Position numbers and translations under genes: made by a program. Shown one piece after another: positions 10,442 to 20,009 of a stretch of 64,000 nucleotides of DNA (position 1 is the first letter of the stretch; each line of letters begins with the position of its first letter). The notes beneath the pieces were generated by a model that saw nothing but the letters and a program-made list of their open reading frames with translations, made no database searches and had not been told where the DNA came from. Source of the stretch: Rhodocyclaceae bacterium (lineage in GTDB: Bacteria > Pseudomonadota > Gammaproteobacteria > Burkholderiales > Rhodocyclaceae). The stretch lies in contig JAEUNL010000027.1 of assembly GCA_016791115.1 (NCBI GenBank), positions 1-64,000 on the forward strand, given 5' to 3'.

Positions 10442-13285
10442 ATGCTGAGTGCGATCGAGCAAGGTCCAGACGCCATCAAACCGGATACGGTCCCCGATTC
10501 CTCGATCGCCCCATTCGTTTCCTATCCCGACTACAAGGTCATCCGTCGAAATGGCGCAGTGGTCGCCTTTGAGCCGTCCAAGGTTTCCATAGCGATGACC
10601 AAAGCCTTCCTGGCGATTAGCGGGGGTCAGGGGGCGGCCTCTGCCCGGATTCGCGAATTGGTCGCGCAACTTACGCAGCAGGTCGTTGGGGCATTGGTGC
10701 GCCGTACGCCTTCGGGCGGCATCTTCCACATTGAGGATATCCAGGATCAGGTCGAGCTTGCCCTGATGCGATCGGGCGAGCACGACGTCGCGCGTGCTTA
10801 TGTGCTGTATCGCGAACGTCGCAACCAGGAGCGTGCCCAGCAGAAGAAAGCGGCCGGCATTGCCGGCGACGTGACGCTAAACATCGTCGATGACGGCGTA
10901 GCTCGCCCATTGGATCGGGGCGCCCTGCAAGCGTTGGTAGAGTCCGCTTGTGCGGGCTTGGGTGGCGAGCTAGATGCGACGACGGTCGTCGAAGCGGCGC
11001 TGAAGAATCTCTACGATGGCATAGCCGCGGAAGAGGTTCGCAAGTCCTTGATCCTCTCCGCGAGGGCACTCATCGAGAGAGATCCTGCCTACAGTTACGT
11101 TACAGCGCGGTTGCTTCTGCATTCGATCCGGCGCGAAGTCCTCGGTGAGGACGTCCTGCAGGCTGCCATGGCGGAAGGCTATGCGTCGTATTTCCCGTCA
11201 TTCATCAAGCGCGGCATCGATGCGGAGCTCCTCGATCCGAGGCTTGGCCAGTTCGATCTCGGTCGCATCGCGGCTGCCTTGGATGCTTCGCGGGACCTGA
11301 AGTTCGGCTACCTCGGACTGCAAACCCTTTACGACCGCTACTTCCTGCATGTAGACGATTGTCGTATCGAACTGCCGCAGGCTTTCTTCATGCGCGTTGC
11401 GATGGGGCTGGCCCTCAACGAGGTCGACCGCGAGGCGCGCGCCATCGAGTTCTACCAGGTTTTGTCGAGCTTCGACTTCATGAGCTCGACGCCGACCCTT
11501 TTCAATTCGGGCACGTTACGGCCGCAGCTGTCGAGCTGCTACCTGACGACGGTCGCCGACGAACTGGAAGGTATCTACGAGGCGATCAAGGAGAACGCGC
11601 TGCTCGCCAAGTATGCGGGGGGACTGGGCAACGATTGGACGCCCGTCCGCGCCCTCGGCAGCCACATCAAGGGCACGAATGGCAAAAGTCAGGGGGTCGT
11701 TCCATTTCTGAAAGTGGTTAACGATACGGCGGTTGCTGTGAACCAGGGCGGCAAGCGCAAGGGTGCGGTGTGCTCCTACCTTGAGACATGGCACCTGGAT
11801 GTCGAAGAATTTCTCGATTTGCGCAAGAACACCGGGGACGACCGGCGGCGCACACACGACATGAACACCGCGAACTGGATTCCCGATCTGTTCATGAGGC
11901 GTGTCATGGAAAACGGCGAGTGGACGCTGTTTTCGCCGTCCGATTGTCCTGATCTGCACGACAAGTTCGGCAAGGCGTTCGAAGCCGCCTACACTCGCTA
12001 CGAGGAACGCGCAGCCCGAGGCGAGATCCGTGTGTTCAAGAAGGTCACGGCGACGGCGCTGTGGCGCAAGATGTTGACGATGCTGTTCGAGACCGGACAT
12101 CCGTGGATCACGTTCAAGGATCCATGCAACATCCGTTCGCCGCAGCAGCACGTCGGAGTGGTCCACAGTTCCAACCTCTGCACCGAGATTACCCTCAACA
12201 CGTCGGCGTCGGAAATCGCGGTCTGCAACCTGGGTTCGGTGAACCTTGTAGCGCATCTTTCGGATGATGGCGGGAAGAAGCGCCTGAATCACGAAAAATT
12301 GCGCTGCACCATTCGTACCGCGATGCGCATGCTCGACAACGTGGTCGATATCAACTATTACGCGGTCGGCAAGGCGCGAAACGCCAACTTGCGGCATCGT
12401 CCGGTTGGCATGGGGATCATGGCGTTCCAGGATTGTCTGCACGAAATGCGGGTGCCGTATGCGTCCGATGCGGCAGTCGAGTTTGCCGACACGTCGATGG
12501 AGGCCGTCGCCTACTACGCCTATTGGGCCTCGACCGAACTGGCCGAAGAGCGGGGGCGGTATCCAAGCTACAAGGGCAGTCTGTGGGACAGAGGCATCCT
12601 TCCGCAGGATACGCTTGATCTGCTGGCCGAGCAGCGCGTCGGCTATGTCGAGGTCGATCGGTCATCTACGCTCGACTGGTCGGCGCTGAGAACCCGCATC
12701 GCTGACCACGGCATGCGCAATTCCAACTGTCTCGCTATTGCGCCGACTGCGACCATTTCAAATGTCGTCGGCGTCGATGCCAGCATCGAGCCGACGTATC
12801 AGAACCTATACGTCAAATCGAACCTGTCGGGCGAGTTCACCATTGCGAACGAGCACCTGGTCCGGGATCTTAAGGCGCTCGGCCTCTGGGACGAGGTCAT
12901 GGTGGCCGACCTCAAATACTTCGACGGATCCTTGTCGCGCATCGATCGTATCCCGCCCGATCTGCGCAGCCTGTACGCGACAGCGTTCGAAATCGACCCG
13001 CGCTGGCTGGTCGAGGCCGCGGCGCGGCGCCAGAAGTGGATCGATCAGGCGCAGTCGCTGAACATCTACATGGCCGGCGTCTCCGGCAAGAAGCTCGATG
13101 AGACCTACAAGCTGGCCTGGTTGCGCGGCCTCAAGACGACTTACTACCTGCGCGCGCTCGGTGCCACGCATGCCGAGAAATCGACAGGTCGCGGCGGAGA
13201 GCTCAACGCCGTCAGCGCCGATGTCAGTGTAGCCGAGGCCAAGTTCTGTTCGATCGACAACCCCGATTGCGAAGCCTGCCAGTAG
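10442..13285 (+). CDS. nrdA: Class Ia ribonucleotide reductase, alpha subunit
   Basis: Catalytic subunit reducing ribonucleoside diphosphates to deoxy forms with NrdB. The 947-residue protein starts with an ATP-cone (residues ~30-130, [12 protein letters not shown] through [11 protein letters not shown]). The barrel carries the active-site residues in [17 protein letters not shown] (radical Cys and Glu) and [10 protein letters not shown]. The C-terminus ends in CEAC-Q, the redox pair that regenerates the active site. ATG 10442 has GGAG 8 nt upstream. It is longer than the E. coli enzyme, as usual for the betaproteobacterial subclass. Followed by nrdB after 37 nt; controlled by NrdR boxes upstream. 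Confidence 0.95.
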   Translation: MLSAIEQGPDAIKPDTVPDSSIAPFVSYPDYKVIRRNGAVVAFEPSKVSIAMTKAFLAISGGQGAASARIRELVAQLTQQVVGALVRRTPSGGIFHIEDIQDQVELALMRSGEHDVARAYVLYRERRNQERAQQKKAAGIAGDVTLNIVDDGVARPLDRGALQALVESACAGLGGELDATTVVEAALKNLYDGIAAEEVRKSLILSARALIERDPAYSYVTARLLLHSIRREVLGEDVLQAAMAEGYASYFPSFIKRGIDAELLDPRLGQFDLGRIAAALDASRDLKFGYLGLQTLYDRYFLHVDDCRIELPQAFFMRVAMGLALNEVDREARAIEFYQVLSSFDFMSSTPTLFNSGTLRPQLSSCYLTTVADELEGIYEAIKENALLAKYAGGLGNDWTPVRALGSHIKGTNGKSQGVVPFLKVVNDTAVAVNQGGKRKGAVCSYLETWHLDVEEFLDLRKNTGDDRRRTHDMNTANWIPDLFMRRVMENGEWTLFSPSDCPDLHDKFGKAFEAAYTRYEERAARGEIRVFKKVTATALWRKMLTMLFETGHPWITFKDPCNIRSPQQHVGVVHSSNLCTEITLNTSASEIAVCNLGSVNLVAHLSDDGGKKRLNHEKLRCTIRTAMRMLDNVVDINYYAVGKARNANLRHRPVGMGIMAFQDCLHEMRVPYASDAAVEFADTSMEAVAYYAYWASTELAEERGRYPSYKGSLWDRGILPQDTLDLLAEQRVGYVEVDRSSTLDWSALRTRIADHGMRNSNCLAIAPTATISNVVGVDASIEPTYQNLYVKSNLSGEFTIANEHLVRDLKALGLWDEVMVADLKYFDGSLSRIDRIPPDLRSLYATAFEIDPRWLVEAAARRQKWIDQAQSLNIYMAGVSGKKLDETYKLAWLRGLKTTYYLRALGATHAEKSTGRGGELNAVSADVSVAEAKFCSIDNPDCEACQ

Positions 13286-13322
13286 GAAGCAGGGTAGAGA
13301 AGCACGACAGGAGAAGAATCGG

Positions 13323-14459
13323 ATGCTGAGTTTTGAAGACGATGTTCCGATCCTCGGCTTGCGCCCGGCCGTGTCAGGTTTCGCGCCAGCGGGCACGGCA
13401 CGTTCGTCGATCGAGCCGGCGCGCGACATTGCCGAGTCGTTCCAGCGGGTGCGGGTCGAGGACAAACGCGTCATCAATGGCAAGGCAGACGTCAATCAGC
13501 TCGTTCCGTTCAAGTACAAGTGGGCGTGGGAGAAGTATCTGGCGGGTTGCGCCAACCACTGGATGCCACAGGAAGTGAACATGCAGCGGGACATCGAGCT
13601 GTGGAAGAACCCCGCCGGACTGACGGCGGACGAGCGGCTGGTGGTAAAGCGCAATCTCGGGTTCTTTGTGACGGCGGATTCCCTTGCCGCCAACAATATC
13701 GTCCTAGGCACCTATCGCCACATCACTGCGCCCGAATGCCGCCAGTACCTCCTGCGCCAGGCATTCGAGGAGGCGATCCACACCCACGCCTATCAGTACA
13801 TCGTGGAGAGTCTCGGCCTGGACGAAGGGGAGATCTTCAACGCCTATCACGAGGTCGCCTCGATTCGGGACAAGGATGAATTCCTCATGCCCTTCATCGA
13901 GACGCTGACCGATCCGGCGTTTCGTACCGGTACCCCCGAGACGGACCAGAAGCTGCTGCGCAGCCTGATTGTCTTCGCCTGCATCATGGAAGGTTTGTTC
14001 TTCTACGTCGGTTTCGTGCAGATCCTTGCACTTGGGCGCCAGAACAAGATGACGGGGGCCGCAGAACAGTATCAGTACATTCTTCGCGACGAATCGATGC
14101 ACTGCAATTTCGGCATCGATCTGATCAATACCATCAAGCTCGAGAACCCGCATCTCTGGACGCCGGCATTCCGGAGTGAAATCCAGGACCTGATGCGCAA
14201 GGGCGTGGAACTCGAATACCGCTATGCCGAAGACACCATGCCCCGTGGCGTGCTCGGCCTGAATGCGCCGATGTTCAAGGAGTATCTGCGCTTCATCGCG
14301 AATCGACGTTGCCAGCAGATCGGTGTCGAAACGCTCTACCCGGGTGCGGAAAATCCGTTCCCGTGGATGAGCGAAATGATTGACCTGAAGAAAGAACGAA
14401 ATTTCTTCGAGACGCGCGTCATCGAGTACCAGAGCGGTGGCGCCCTGAATTGGGATTGA
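13323..14459 (+). CDS. nrdB: Class Ia ribonucleotide reductase, beta subunit
   Basis: Provides the diiron-tyrosyl radical for NrdA. In this 378-residue protein the metal ligands are recognisable: Asp in [10 protein letters not shown], Glu and His in [13 protein letters not shown] (with the radical Tyr three residues after the second His), Glu in [11 protein letters not shown], and Glu and His in DESMHCNFG. Presence of the Tyr argues for a standard tyrosyl class Ia enzyme. The C-terminal tail needed for docking to NrdA ends GGALNWD. Starts ATG with GGAG upstream, 37 nt after nrdA in the same operon. Confidence 0.95.
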   Translation: MLSFEDDVPILGLRPAVSGFAPAGTARSSIEPARDIAESFQRVRVEDKRVINGKADVNQLVPFKYKWAWEKYLAGCANHWMPQEVNMQRDIELWKNPAGLTADERLVVKRNLGFFVTADSLAANNIVLGTYRHITAPECRQYLLRQAFEEAIHTHAYQYIVESLGLDEGEIFNAYHEVASIRDKDEFLMPFIETLTDPAFRTGTPETDQKLLRSLIVFACIMEGLFFYVGFVQILALGRQNKMTGAAEQYQYILRDESMHCNFGIDLINTIKLENPHLWTPAFRSEIQDLMRKGVELEYRYAEDTMPRGVLGLNAPMFKEYLRFIANRRCQQIGVETLYPGAENPFPWMSEMIDLKKERNFFETRVIEYQSGGALNWD

Positions 14460-14718
14460 GCGATATCTCTTGTCATGTGTGGCGGTTGCGGTGCAACGCT
14501 GCATGGCAAACCGGACTCGGAGGTTGCAGGACCCAGTAACAGGTACGACGCCGGTTTGGATTCACAAGATCGAGCAATCGATCGGCGCAGTACTGAACGT
14601 ATTCAGTCCGCCGGAGGCCGAAACGCCTCGGACGGTTGAATCCCGGAGTTTGAAAGAGCTTCGGGCAATGCTGTAGTTGGTGTTTCTTTTTCCTGTTAAT
14701 TGATGAAGGAGGTTTGTT

Positions 14719-15015
14719 ATGCCTACTGCCAAGAAACCGGCTGCCAAGAAACCGGCCGCCAAGAAGCCTGCTGCCAAGAAGGCACCGGCTGCGAAGAAGG
14801 CCGCACCGGCCAAGAAGCCTGCTGCCAAGAAGGCACCGGCTGCGAAGAAGGCTGCCGCTGCGAAGAAGCCTGCTGCCAAAAAGGCGGCGCCTGCGGCTGC
14901 TCCGGCGGCTGCTCCGGCAGCGCCCGCGCCTTCCACGGCTGCAACGCCCGGTCTGAAGTCGTCGTTGAACCCCGCGGCCGCATGGCCGTTCCCGACGGGT
15001 TCGCGTCCCTCCTGA
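14719..15015 (+). CDS. Histone H1-like Lys/Ala/Pro-rich protein
   Basis: A 98-residue very basic protein made almost entirely of repeated AAKKPAAKK and APAAKK units over residues 4-56, then an Ala/Pro run (AAPAAAPAAAPAAP) and a short unique tail ending WPFPTGSRPS. No folded domain is visible. Such proteins bind DNA nonspecifically and compact the nucleoid (HctB/AlgP-like), which is an inference from composition. The ribosome site AAGGAGG lies 7 nt before the ATG, one of the strongest in the window, implying high expression. The DNA is correspondingly repetitive (GCCAAGAAGCC units), so copy number may vary between strains. Confidence 0.85.
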   Translation: MPTAKKPAAKKPAAKKPAAKKAPAAKKAAPAKKPAAKKAPAAKKAAAAKKPAAKKAAPAAAPAAAPAAPAPSTAATPGLKSSLNPAAAWPFPTGSRPS

Positions 15016-15040
15016 TCGCGGTTGATGGTCCTGCGCGGTT

Positions 15041-15072
15041 GGCGCAGCACTCGCTTCGGCGAGCGCTGCGCC
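15041..15072. repeat. Long UUCG-capped hairpin after the H1-like gene
   Basis: Two 14-nt arms (GGCGCAGCACTCGC and GCGAGCGCTGCGCC) pair with one mismatch around a TTCG tetraloop, 26 nt after the stop codon. There is no T-tract, so it may be a mRNA 3'-end stabiliser or Rho-related stop rather than a classical terminator. Confidence 0.6.
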
Positions 15073-15214
15073 GCCGAGCAGCTTTGTGGCATCCGGTTTT
15101 CGGCGGTTTGGCACCAAGGCCGATCTAGTTGCACGAGGATTTTCTTTCGTGCGCCGGCATTCGGCGGTTATTGATTTCGCGTAAGTCCAGTATCCACGGG
15201 CCTCGGGGCGGCGA

Positions 15215-15243
15215 TTGACAATCTGCAGTTGAATCAATAGAAT
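15215..15243 (+). promoter_or_regulatory. Strong sigma-70 promoter
   Basis: TTGACA (15215-15220) and TAGAAT (15238-15243) lie exactly 17 bp apart, near consensus. It sits 266 bp upstream of the lytic transglycosylase gene, with a hairpin and T-tract in between (15317-15343), so it may drive a short RNA or an attenuated leader. Confidence 0.72.
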
Positions 15244-15249
15244 ACAAAT

Positions 15250-15344
15250 CTGCTGCAAAGCAACAATCATGGTCAGCCGATTCAGAACAAATTGTCTCGG
15301 ATCGTAAGTCCCCACTCTCCCGGAGATTGACCCGGGAGGTTTTG
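15250..15344 (+). ncRNA. Candidate small RNA or attenuated leader
   Basis: Bounded by the promoter at 15215-15243 and a hairpin CTCCCGG/CCGGGAG (15317-15323 with 15332-15338) followed by GTTTTG and, a few bases later, TTTTT. The 95-nt interval contains no good reading frame. It could be an independent sRNA or the 5' leader of the following lytic transglycosylase mRNA. Inferred from signals only. Confidence 0.35.
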
Positions 15345-15508
15345 CCAGTCTTTTTGCTGCCCTGGCATCTCGTTGTGGCGGCATCCGCCGATGCGGTGGA
15401 TTCCTCCCCAAGCGCGTCCCGAAACGGGACGATTTCCGCGAGTGATAACGTCCGTTCGGGGCGGATCACGCCATGGAAGAGAGGTCGGGCCACAGGAAAG
15501 GAGGAAGC

Positions 15509-16372
15509 ATGTCGTTTCTTCTGGTCTTCAAGCGGTGGTGCGTCAATGCCGCTTCGCTCGCGCTTCATTTCGCCCATGGTGGGCTCTTGGTCACCGGATT
15601 GCTGGTAGCCGGATACGTCGCGTTCGGTGTCAGCCAGTATGGATTGCAGGGCCCTTGGCTTACCGGCCTGATTCGCTCGGGCGATGCTTCGTCGGAAGCA
15701 GTTGCCTGGGCCGGCGATGACAACCTTGCCGCCGATGCGTCGCATGGCGGGCCTACCTTGTCTTTGCCGATGCAACGCGTTGCGACCTACCTGTCGCGCC
15801 GCTACAAGGTTTCGCGGGAAGGTGTGGAGCCTCTGGTGGCCTCCGCCGAGGATGTGGGTAAGCGCATTGGCCTCGATCCGCTTCTGTTGGTCGCGGTGAT
15901 GGCGGTCGAGTCGAGCTTCAACCCGCTCGCCGAAAGCCCCATGGGGGCGCAGGGGCTGATGCAGGTGATTCCGCGTTTCCATCAGGAGAAGCTGGTCGAT
16001 CAGGGTGACGGCGCATCGTTGCTCGATCCCGAGACAAACATTCTCGTCGGTGCGCGAGTCCTCAAGGAATACCTGAAGCGCACCGGATCGCTGGAACTCG
16101 CCTTGCAGGTCTATAACGGCGCCAGTACCGAGGCGACTGGCTCGATCTATGCGAACAAGGTGCTGGCGGAGAAGCAGCGCCTCGAAGCCGCAGCTCAGGC
16201 GCGCCGCCTGGTTGCGATTCCGGTGCAAGCCCCGCAGGTGGCGCGCATACAGCGTACGATTCAGCCTGCAGAGCCCACCGCGTCAGCGCCGGCCCTGCCG
16301 AGTCTGTTGCAGGGGGCGAAAGAGGCCACGACGGTGGCAGACGCTGCGCCGGCCGGGTTCGTGGCCGACTGA
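15509..16372 (+). CDS. Membrane-anchored lytic transglycosylase (SLT domain)
   Basis: Cleaves peptidoglycan glycan strands in the periplasm. The 287-residue protein has one N-terminal membrane segment (ALHFAHGGLLVTGLLVAGYVAF, written here as residues ~15-36), then an SLT domain at about 115-225 with the catalytic Glu in AVMAVESSFNPLAES, the GAQGLMQVIP motif and the NILVGARVLKEY and LQVYNG segments. The C-terminal 60 residues are Ala/Pro-rich and probably disordered. ATG 15509 is chosen for its AAAGGAGG ribosome site. Followed by a clear intrinsic terminator. Confidence 0.9.
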   Translation: MSFLLVFKRWCVNAASLALHFAHGGLLVTGLLVAGYVAFGVSQYGLQGPWLTGLIRSGDASSEAVAWAGDDNLAADASHGGPTLSLPMQRVATYLSRRYKVSREGVEPLVASAEDVGKRIGLDPLLLVAVMAVESSFNPLAESPMGAQGLMQVIPRFHQEKLVDQGDGASLLDPETNILVGARVLKEYLKRTGSLELALQVYNGASTEATGSIYANKVLAEKQRLEAAAQARRLVAIPVQAPQVARIQRTIQPAEPTASAPALPSLLQGAKEATTVADAAPAGFVAD

Positions 16373-16395
16373 ATCTTTCGACGAATCGATCCGGG

Positions 16396-16419
16396 GCCGC
16401 CTGCGGGCGGCTTTTTTTT
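16396..16419 (+). terminator. Intrinsic terminator after the lytic transglycosylase
   Basis: GCCGCC-TGCG-GGCGGC stem-loop followed by eight T residues, 23 nt after the stop codon. Confidence 0.93.
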
Positions 16420-16446
16420 GCTGTTTGTGCAACCGCCGATCCAGGG

Positions 16447-17625
16447 TCAGCGCGGCATGCGGGCGATGCGTTCCACGGCGGCTTCCAATGTCGGAACTTC
16501 GTGCGTGTAGGCGATGCGCGTAAAGCGGGCGCTCGCGTTCTCGCCGAAATCCAGGCCGGGCGTGATCGCCACTCCGGTCCTGTCGAGCAGTTCGTGCGCG
16601 TAGCGATGACTGTCGTCGCTCGCGCTCGATACGTCGGTGTATAGGTAGAACGCCCCGCGCGGGTTGCCCGCGATTCGCAAGCCGATAGATTCCAGTGCCG
16701 GACGCAGGAAATCGCGCCGTCGCGCGAATTCGGCTCTCCGTGCTTCGAGCATCGTGCGTGTTTGCGGCGAAAACGCTGCGAGTGCCGCGTATTGCGCGGG
16801 CACGGGCGCGCAGATGAAAAGGTTCTGCGCAAGTTTCTCGATGTCGCGCATGTACGCTTGCGGCGCGACCAGCCAGCCAAGCCGCCAGCCGGTCATGCCG
16901 AAATACTTCGAGAAGCTGTTGATCACGAAGGCGTCAGGGTCGCAGGTCAGCGCGGTGTGCGCCTCGCAGCCGTAGTTGAGCCCCTGGTAGATCTCGTCGA
17001 CGACGACGTGTCCGCCCAGGGTCCTCACGCGAGTGCAGATATTGGCCAGCGTTGGCGCGTCGAGCACGGTGCCGGTCGGATTGGAGGGCGACGCGATCAT
17101 CAGGCCGCGTGTTTCGGCGCGCCAGGCTGCGTCAACCGCGCCCGCGGTGGGTTGGAAGTCGGTCGATTCGTCGACCGGCAAGGCGACGGGGCGGCCTTCG
17201 TACATGCGCACGAAATGGCGATTGCACGGATAGCCGGGATCGGGCAGCAGCCACTCGTCGCCCGGATTGACCAGCACGCCCAGCAGCAATTGCAGTGCAG
17301 CCGATGCGCCCGTCGTGACCACGATGCGCGAAGCCGGTACGTCGAGCCCGAAGCGCTCGGCGTAGTAGCCCGAAATCGCCTCGCGCAGCGCGGGCAGGCC
17401 GAGTCCCGCGGTGTAATGCACGTCGCCCTTGCGGATGAACGCGAGCGCGGCGTCGACCATCGGCTGCGGCGTCGGGAAATCGGGTTCGCCGACGCACAGC
17501 GTGATTACGGAACGTCCTGCGGCTTCCAGCGCGCGCGCTTTCTGCAGCAGTTCCATGACGTGAAAGGGCGCGATGTCACGCATGCGTGCGGCGAGGCGGG
17601 GTGGGTTCGGCGGGGTCGGGTTCAT
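16447..17625 (-). CDS. Class I/II pyridoxal-phosphate aminotransferase
   Basis: Fold-type I aminotransferase of 392 residues. Visible signatures are the substrate segment CVGEPDFPTP, the cofactor pocket TTGASAALQLLL and YPCNRHF, SPSNPTGTV, the Asp in VVVDEIYQGLNYG, the Schiff-base Lys in NSFSKYFGMTGWRLGW, and the carboxylate-binding Arg in ARFTRIAY. Close to the AspC/AlaT-like group, so it moves amino groups between amino and keto acids; the specific substrate cannot be read from sequence. Monocistronic: convergent with the transglycosylase and separated from pckG by about 245 bp. Confidence 0.9.
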   Translation of the reverse strand: MNPTPPNPPRLAARMRDIAPFHVMELLQKARALEAAGRSVITLCVGEPDFPTPQPMVDAALAFIRKGDVHYTAGLGLPALREAISGYYAERFGLDVPASRIVVTTGASAALQLLLGVLVNPGDEWLLPDPGYPCNRHFVRMYEGRPVALPVDESTDFQPTAGAVDAAWRAETRGLMIASPSNPTGTVLDAPTLANICTRVRTLGGHVVVDEIYQGLNYGCEAHTALTCDPDAFVINSFSKYFGMTGWRLGWLVAPQAYMRDIEKLAQNLFICAPVPAQYAALAAFSPQTRTMLEARRAEFARRRDFLRPALESIGLRIAGNPRGAFYLYTDVSSASDDSHRYAHELLDRTGVAITPGLDFGENASARFTRIAYTHEVPTLEAAVERIARMPR

Positions 17626-17833
17626 GGTCGTGAGTTTCGGGGGCGGGAGCAGGCGGCCTGCGACACCTTCAGTCTAAGCCCCCTGACGTGCTGATTTTTG
17701 GATCGGGCTGCAGTCCGCATGGGCTGGACTTCGCAGGGGGTGCCAAGCCACGCGGCAGAGTGTGCCTGCCTCACAGAGGCAGGTGTCTGGAGATCGCCTG
17801 TCCACGCGCCTTTCAGGTCGGAAAATGAAAAGA

Positions 17834-17849
17834 GCGCCCTCGGGCGCCC
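17834..17849. terminator. Bidirectional terminator beyond pckG
   Basis: GCGCCC-TC-GGGCGC hairpin followed by CCTTTTTC on the plus strand and TCTTTTCATTTT on the minus strand, 22 nt after the pckG stop. A second perfect 8-bp hairpin without T-tract (CCTGCCTC/GAGGCAGG) lies at 17765-17783. Confidence 0.8.
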
Positions 17850-17870
17850 TTTTTCTCGACGCGCTGTCGA

Positions 17871-19712
17871 TCAGCCCGCCAGACGTGCCTTCAGTGCGTG
17901 GCGCTTGTGCGCCAGCGCTTCCGGCAGGCGGCCCTTCAGGTTGTCGAACAGTTCGGCGTGCAGCTCGAACTCCTTAAGCCAGGATTCGCGGTCGATCGAG
18001 GTGATCTTGTCGAACGCCGCCTTGGAGAAGTCGACGCCGTCCCAGGCGAGATCTTCGTAAGCCGGCGTGACGCCGAACACATGCTCGACGCCGCCCTGCT
18101 TGCCGTCGATGCGTTCCAGCATCCAGCGCAGCACGCGCATGTTGTCGCCGAAGCCCGGCCAGATGAAGTTGCCGTTCTCGTCGGTGCGGAACCAATTGAC
18201 GCAGAAGATCTTCGGCAGCCTGGCGCCCGAGGCGCCGAGCTTTTCACCTAGCTTGAGCCAGTGGTCGAAGTAGTCGGCCATGTTGTAGCCGCAGAAAGGC
18301 AGCATCGCGAACGGGTCGCGGCGCACCACACCCTGCTGGCCTGCGGCCGCTGCCGTGGTTTCGGAGCCCATGGTCGCGGCCATGTAGACGCCCTCCACCC
18401 AGTCGCGTGCTTCGGTGACCAGCGGCACGGTGGTCGAGCGGCGGCCGCCGAAGATGAAGGCCGAGATCGGCACGCCGGCGGGATCTTCCCAGGCCGGGTC
18501 GATCGACGGGCACTGCGAGGCCGGCGCGGTGAAGCGGGCGTTCGGGTGCGCCGCCTTGCGGCCGCAGCCCGGCGTCCATTCCTGGCCGGTCCAGTCGGTC
18601 AGCCTGGCGGGCGATTCCTTGGTCATGCCTTCCCACCACACGTCGCCATCTTCGGTGAGCGCGACGTTGGTGAAGATGATGTTTTCCTTCAGCGTCGCCA
18701 TCGCATTGAAGTTGGTCTTCTCGCTGGTGCCCGGCGCCACGCCGAAATACCCAGCTTCCGGATTGATTGCGTAGAGCTGGCCATCCTTGCCAGGCTTGAT
18801 CCAGGCAATGTCGTCGCCGATCGTGGTGACCTTCCAGCCTTCGAAGCCCTTGGGCGGAATCAGCATGGCGAAGTTGGTCTTGCCGCAGGCCGAGGGGAAG
18901 GCAGCGGCGACATAACGCTTCTCGCCCTTGGGCGACTCGACGCCGAGGATCAGCATGTGCTCGGCCAGCCATCCCTGCTCGCGACCCATGTTCGAGGCGA
19001 TGCGCAGCGCGAAGCACTTCTTGCCCAGCAGGGCATTGCCGCCGTAGCCGGAGCCGAAGGACCAGATCTCGCGCGTTTCGGGGAAATGGCAGATGTACTT
19101 GGTGGCGTTGCAGGGCCAAGGGACGTCCTTCTCGCCGGCAGCCAGCGGCTTTCCGACTGAGTGAACGCAGGGCACGAAGTCGCCGCTTTCGCCAAGCTGC
19201 TCCAGCACCTTGCGGCCCATGCGCGTCATGATCTTCATGTTGACGGCGACGTAGGGCGAGTCGGACAGTTCGACGCCGATGTGGGCGATCGGGCTGCCGA
19301 TCGGGCCCATCGAGAACGGCACGACATAAAGCGTGCGGCCGCGCATGCAGCCGGTGAATAGTTCGCGCAGCGTCGCGCGCATCTTGGCCGGCTCTTCCCA
19401 GTTGTTGGTGGGGCCGGCATCGTCCTTGTGCGGCGAGCAAATGAAGGTGCGGTCTTCGACGCGTGCCACGTCGGACGGGTCGGAGCAGGCGAGGTAGCTG
19501 TTCGGGCGCTTGGCGGGATTGAGCTTCTTCATCGTGCCCGATGCCACCATTTCGGCGCACAGGCGGTCATATTCTTCGTCCGATCCGTCGCACCAGACCA
19601 CGCGCTCGGGCTGAGTCAGGGTCGCGATCTCTGCGACCCACTGCTTCAGGCGATTGTGGCGAACATAGGCGGGTGCTGCGGCAATGGCCGCGTCGGAAAT
19701 GCGCTGGTTCAT
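17871..19712 (-). CDS. pckG: Phosphoenolpyruvate carboxykinase (GTP)
   Basis: Converts oxaloacetate to PEP with GTP, the committed step of gluconeogenesis from organic acids. The 613-residue length suits the GTP-dependent family. Signatures: substrate-binding [12 protein letters not shown], the kinase P loop [14 protein letters not shown] with the reactive Cys, the metal/phosphate motif [12 protein letters not shown], and [11 protein letters not shown]. The ATG at 19712 fits family starts. Divergent from maeB across about 300 bp, so enzymes at the PEP/malate node are coordinated here, as expected for a bacterium growing on organic acids. Confidence 0.96.
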   Translation of the reverse strand: MNQRISDAAIAAAPAYVRHNRLKQWVAEIATLTQPERVVWCDGSDEEYDRLCAEMVASGTMKKLNPAKRPNSYLACSDPSDVARVEDRTFICSPHKDDAGPTNNWEEPAKMRATLRELFTGCMRGRTLYVVPFSMGPIGSPIAHIGVELSDSPYVAVNMKIMTRMGRKVLEQLGESGDFVPCVHSVGKPLAAGEKDVPWPCNATKYICHFPETREIWSFGSGYGGNALLGKKCFALRIASNMGREQGWLAEHMLILGVESPKGEKRYVAAAFPSACGKTNFAMLIPPKGFEGWKVTTIGDDIAWIKPGKDGQLYAINPEAGYFGVAPGTSEKTNFNAMATLKENIIFTNVALTEDGDVWWEGMTKESPARLTDWTGQEWTPGCGRKAAHPNARFTAPASQCPSIDPAWEDPAGVPISAFIFGGRRSTTVPLVTEARDWVEGVYMAATMGSETTAAAAGQQGVVRRDPFAMLPFCGYNMADYFDHWLKLGEKLGASGARLPKIFCVNWFRTDENGNFIWPGFGDNMRVLRWMLERIDGKQGGVEHVFGVTPAYEDLAWDGVDFSKAAFDKITSIDRESWLKEFELHAELFDNLKGRLPEALAHKRHALKARLAG

Positions 19713-20009
19713 GATGCGGGTTTCTCCAGATGTCGAATCGGGGCGATGCCCCCCGTTGGGTTCTGGTGCCTCGCATCCCCTCTGGCGCGAAGCTTGTACT
19801 TGTCCGCCTGTGGCGGGGCCGCGGCATGCACCGAATCGGTGCGGCGGGCCGTTTTTGAGCCCTTGATTATGCCATACCCGAGGGGGTGGGAAAACCCGAA
19901 TGTTCGCAGTCGCGGAAATGCATCACGGGTCTCCACAATGGCGTGCGCCGTGCGCGAAGGGTTAACATCGCAGCCTTCACAAAAGAAACCCCAACGAGAG
20001 GGACTCACA

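Noticed and set aside
14470..14676. 68-codon frame between nrdB and the H1-like gene
   Set aside because: No ribosome site, no recognisable features, poor codon pattern; probably untranslated.
14719..14900. Regular short repeats considered as a CRISPR-like array
   Set aside because: They are in-frame codon repeats of a Lys/Ala protein with no unique spacers.
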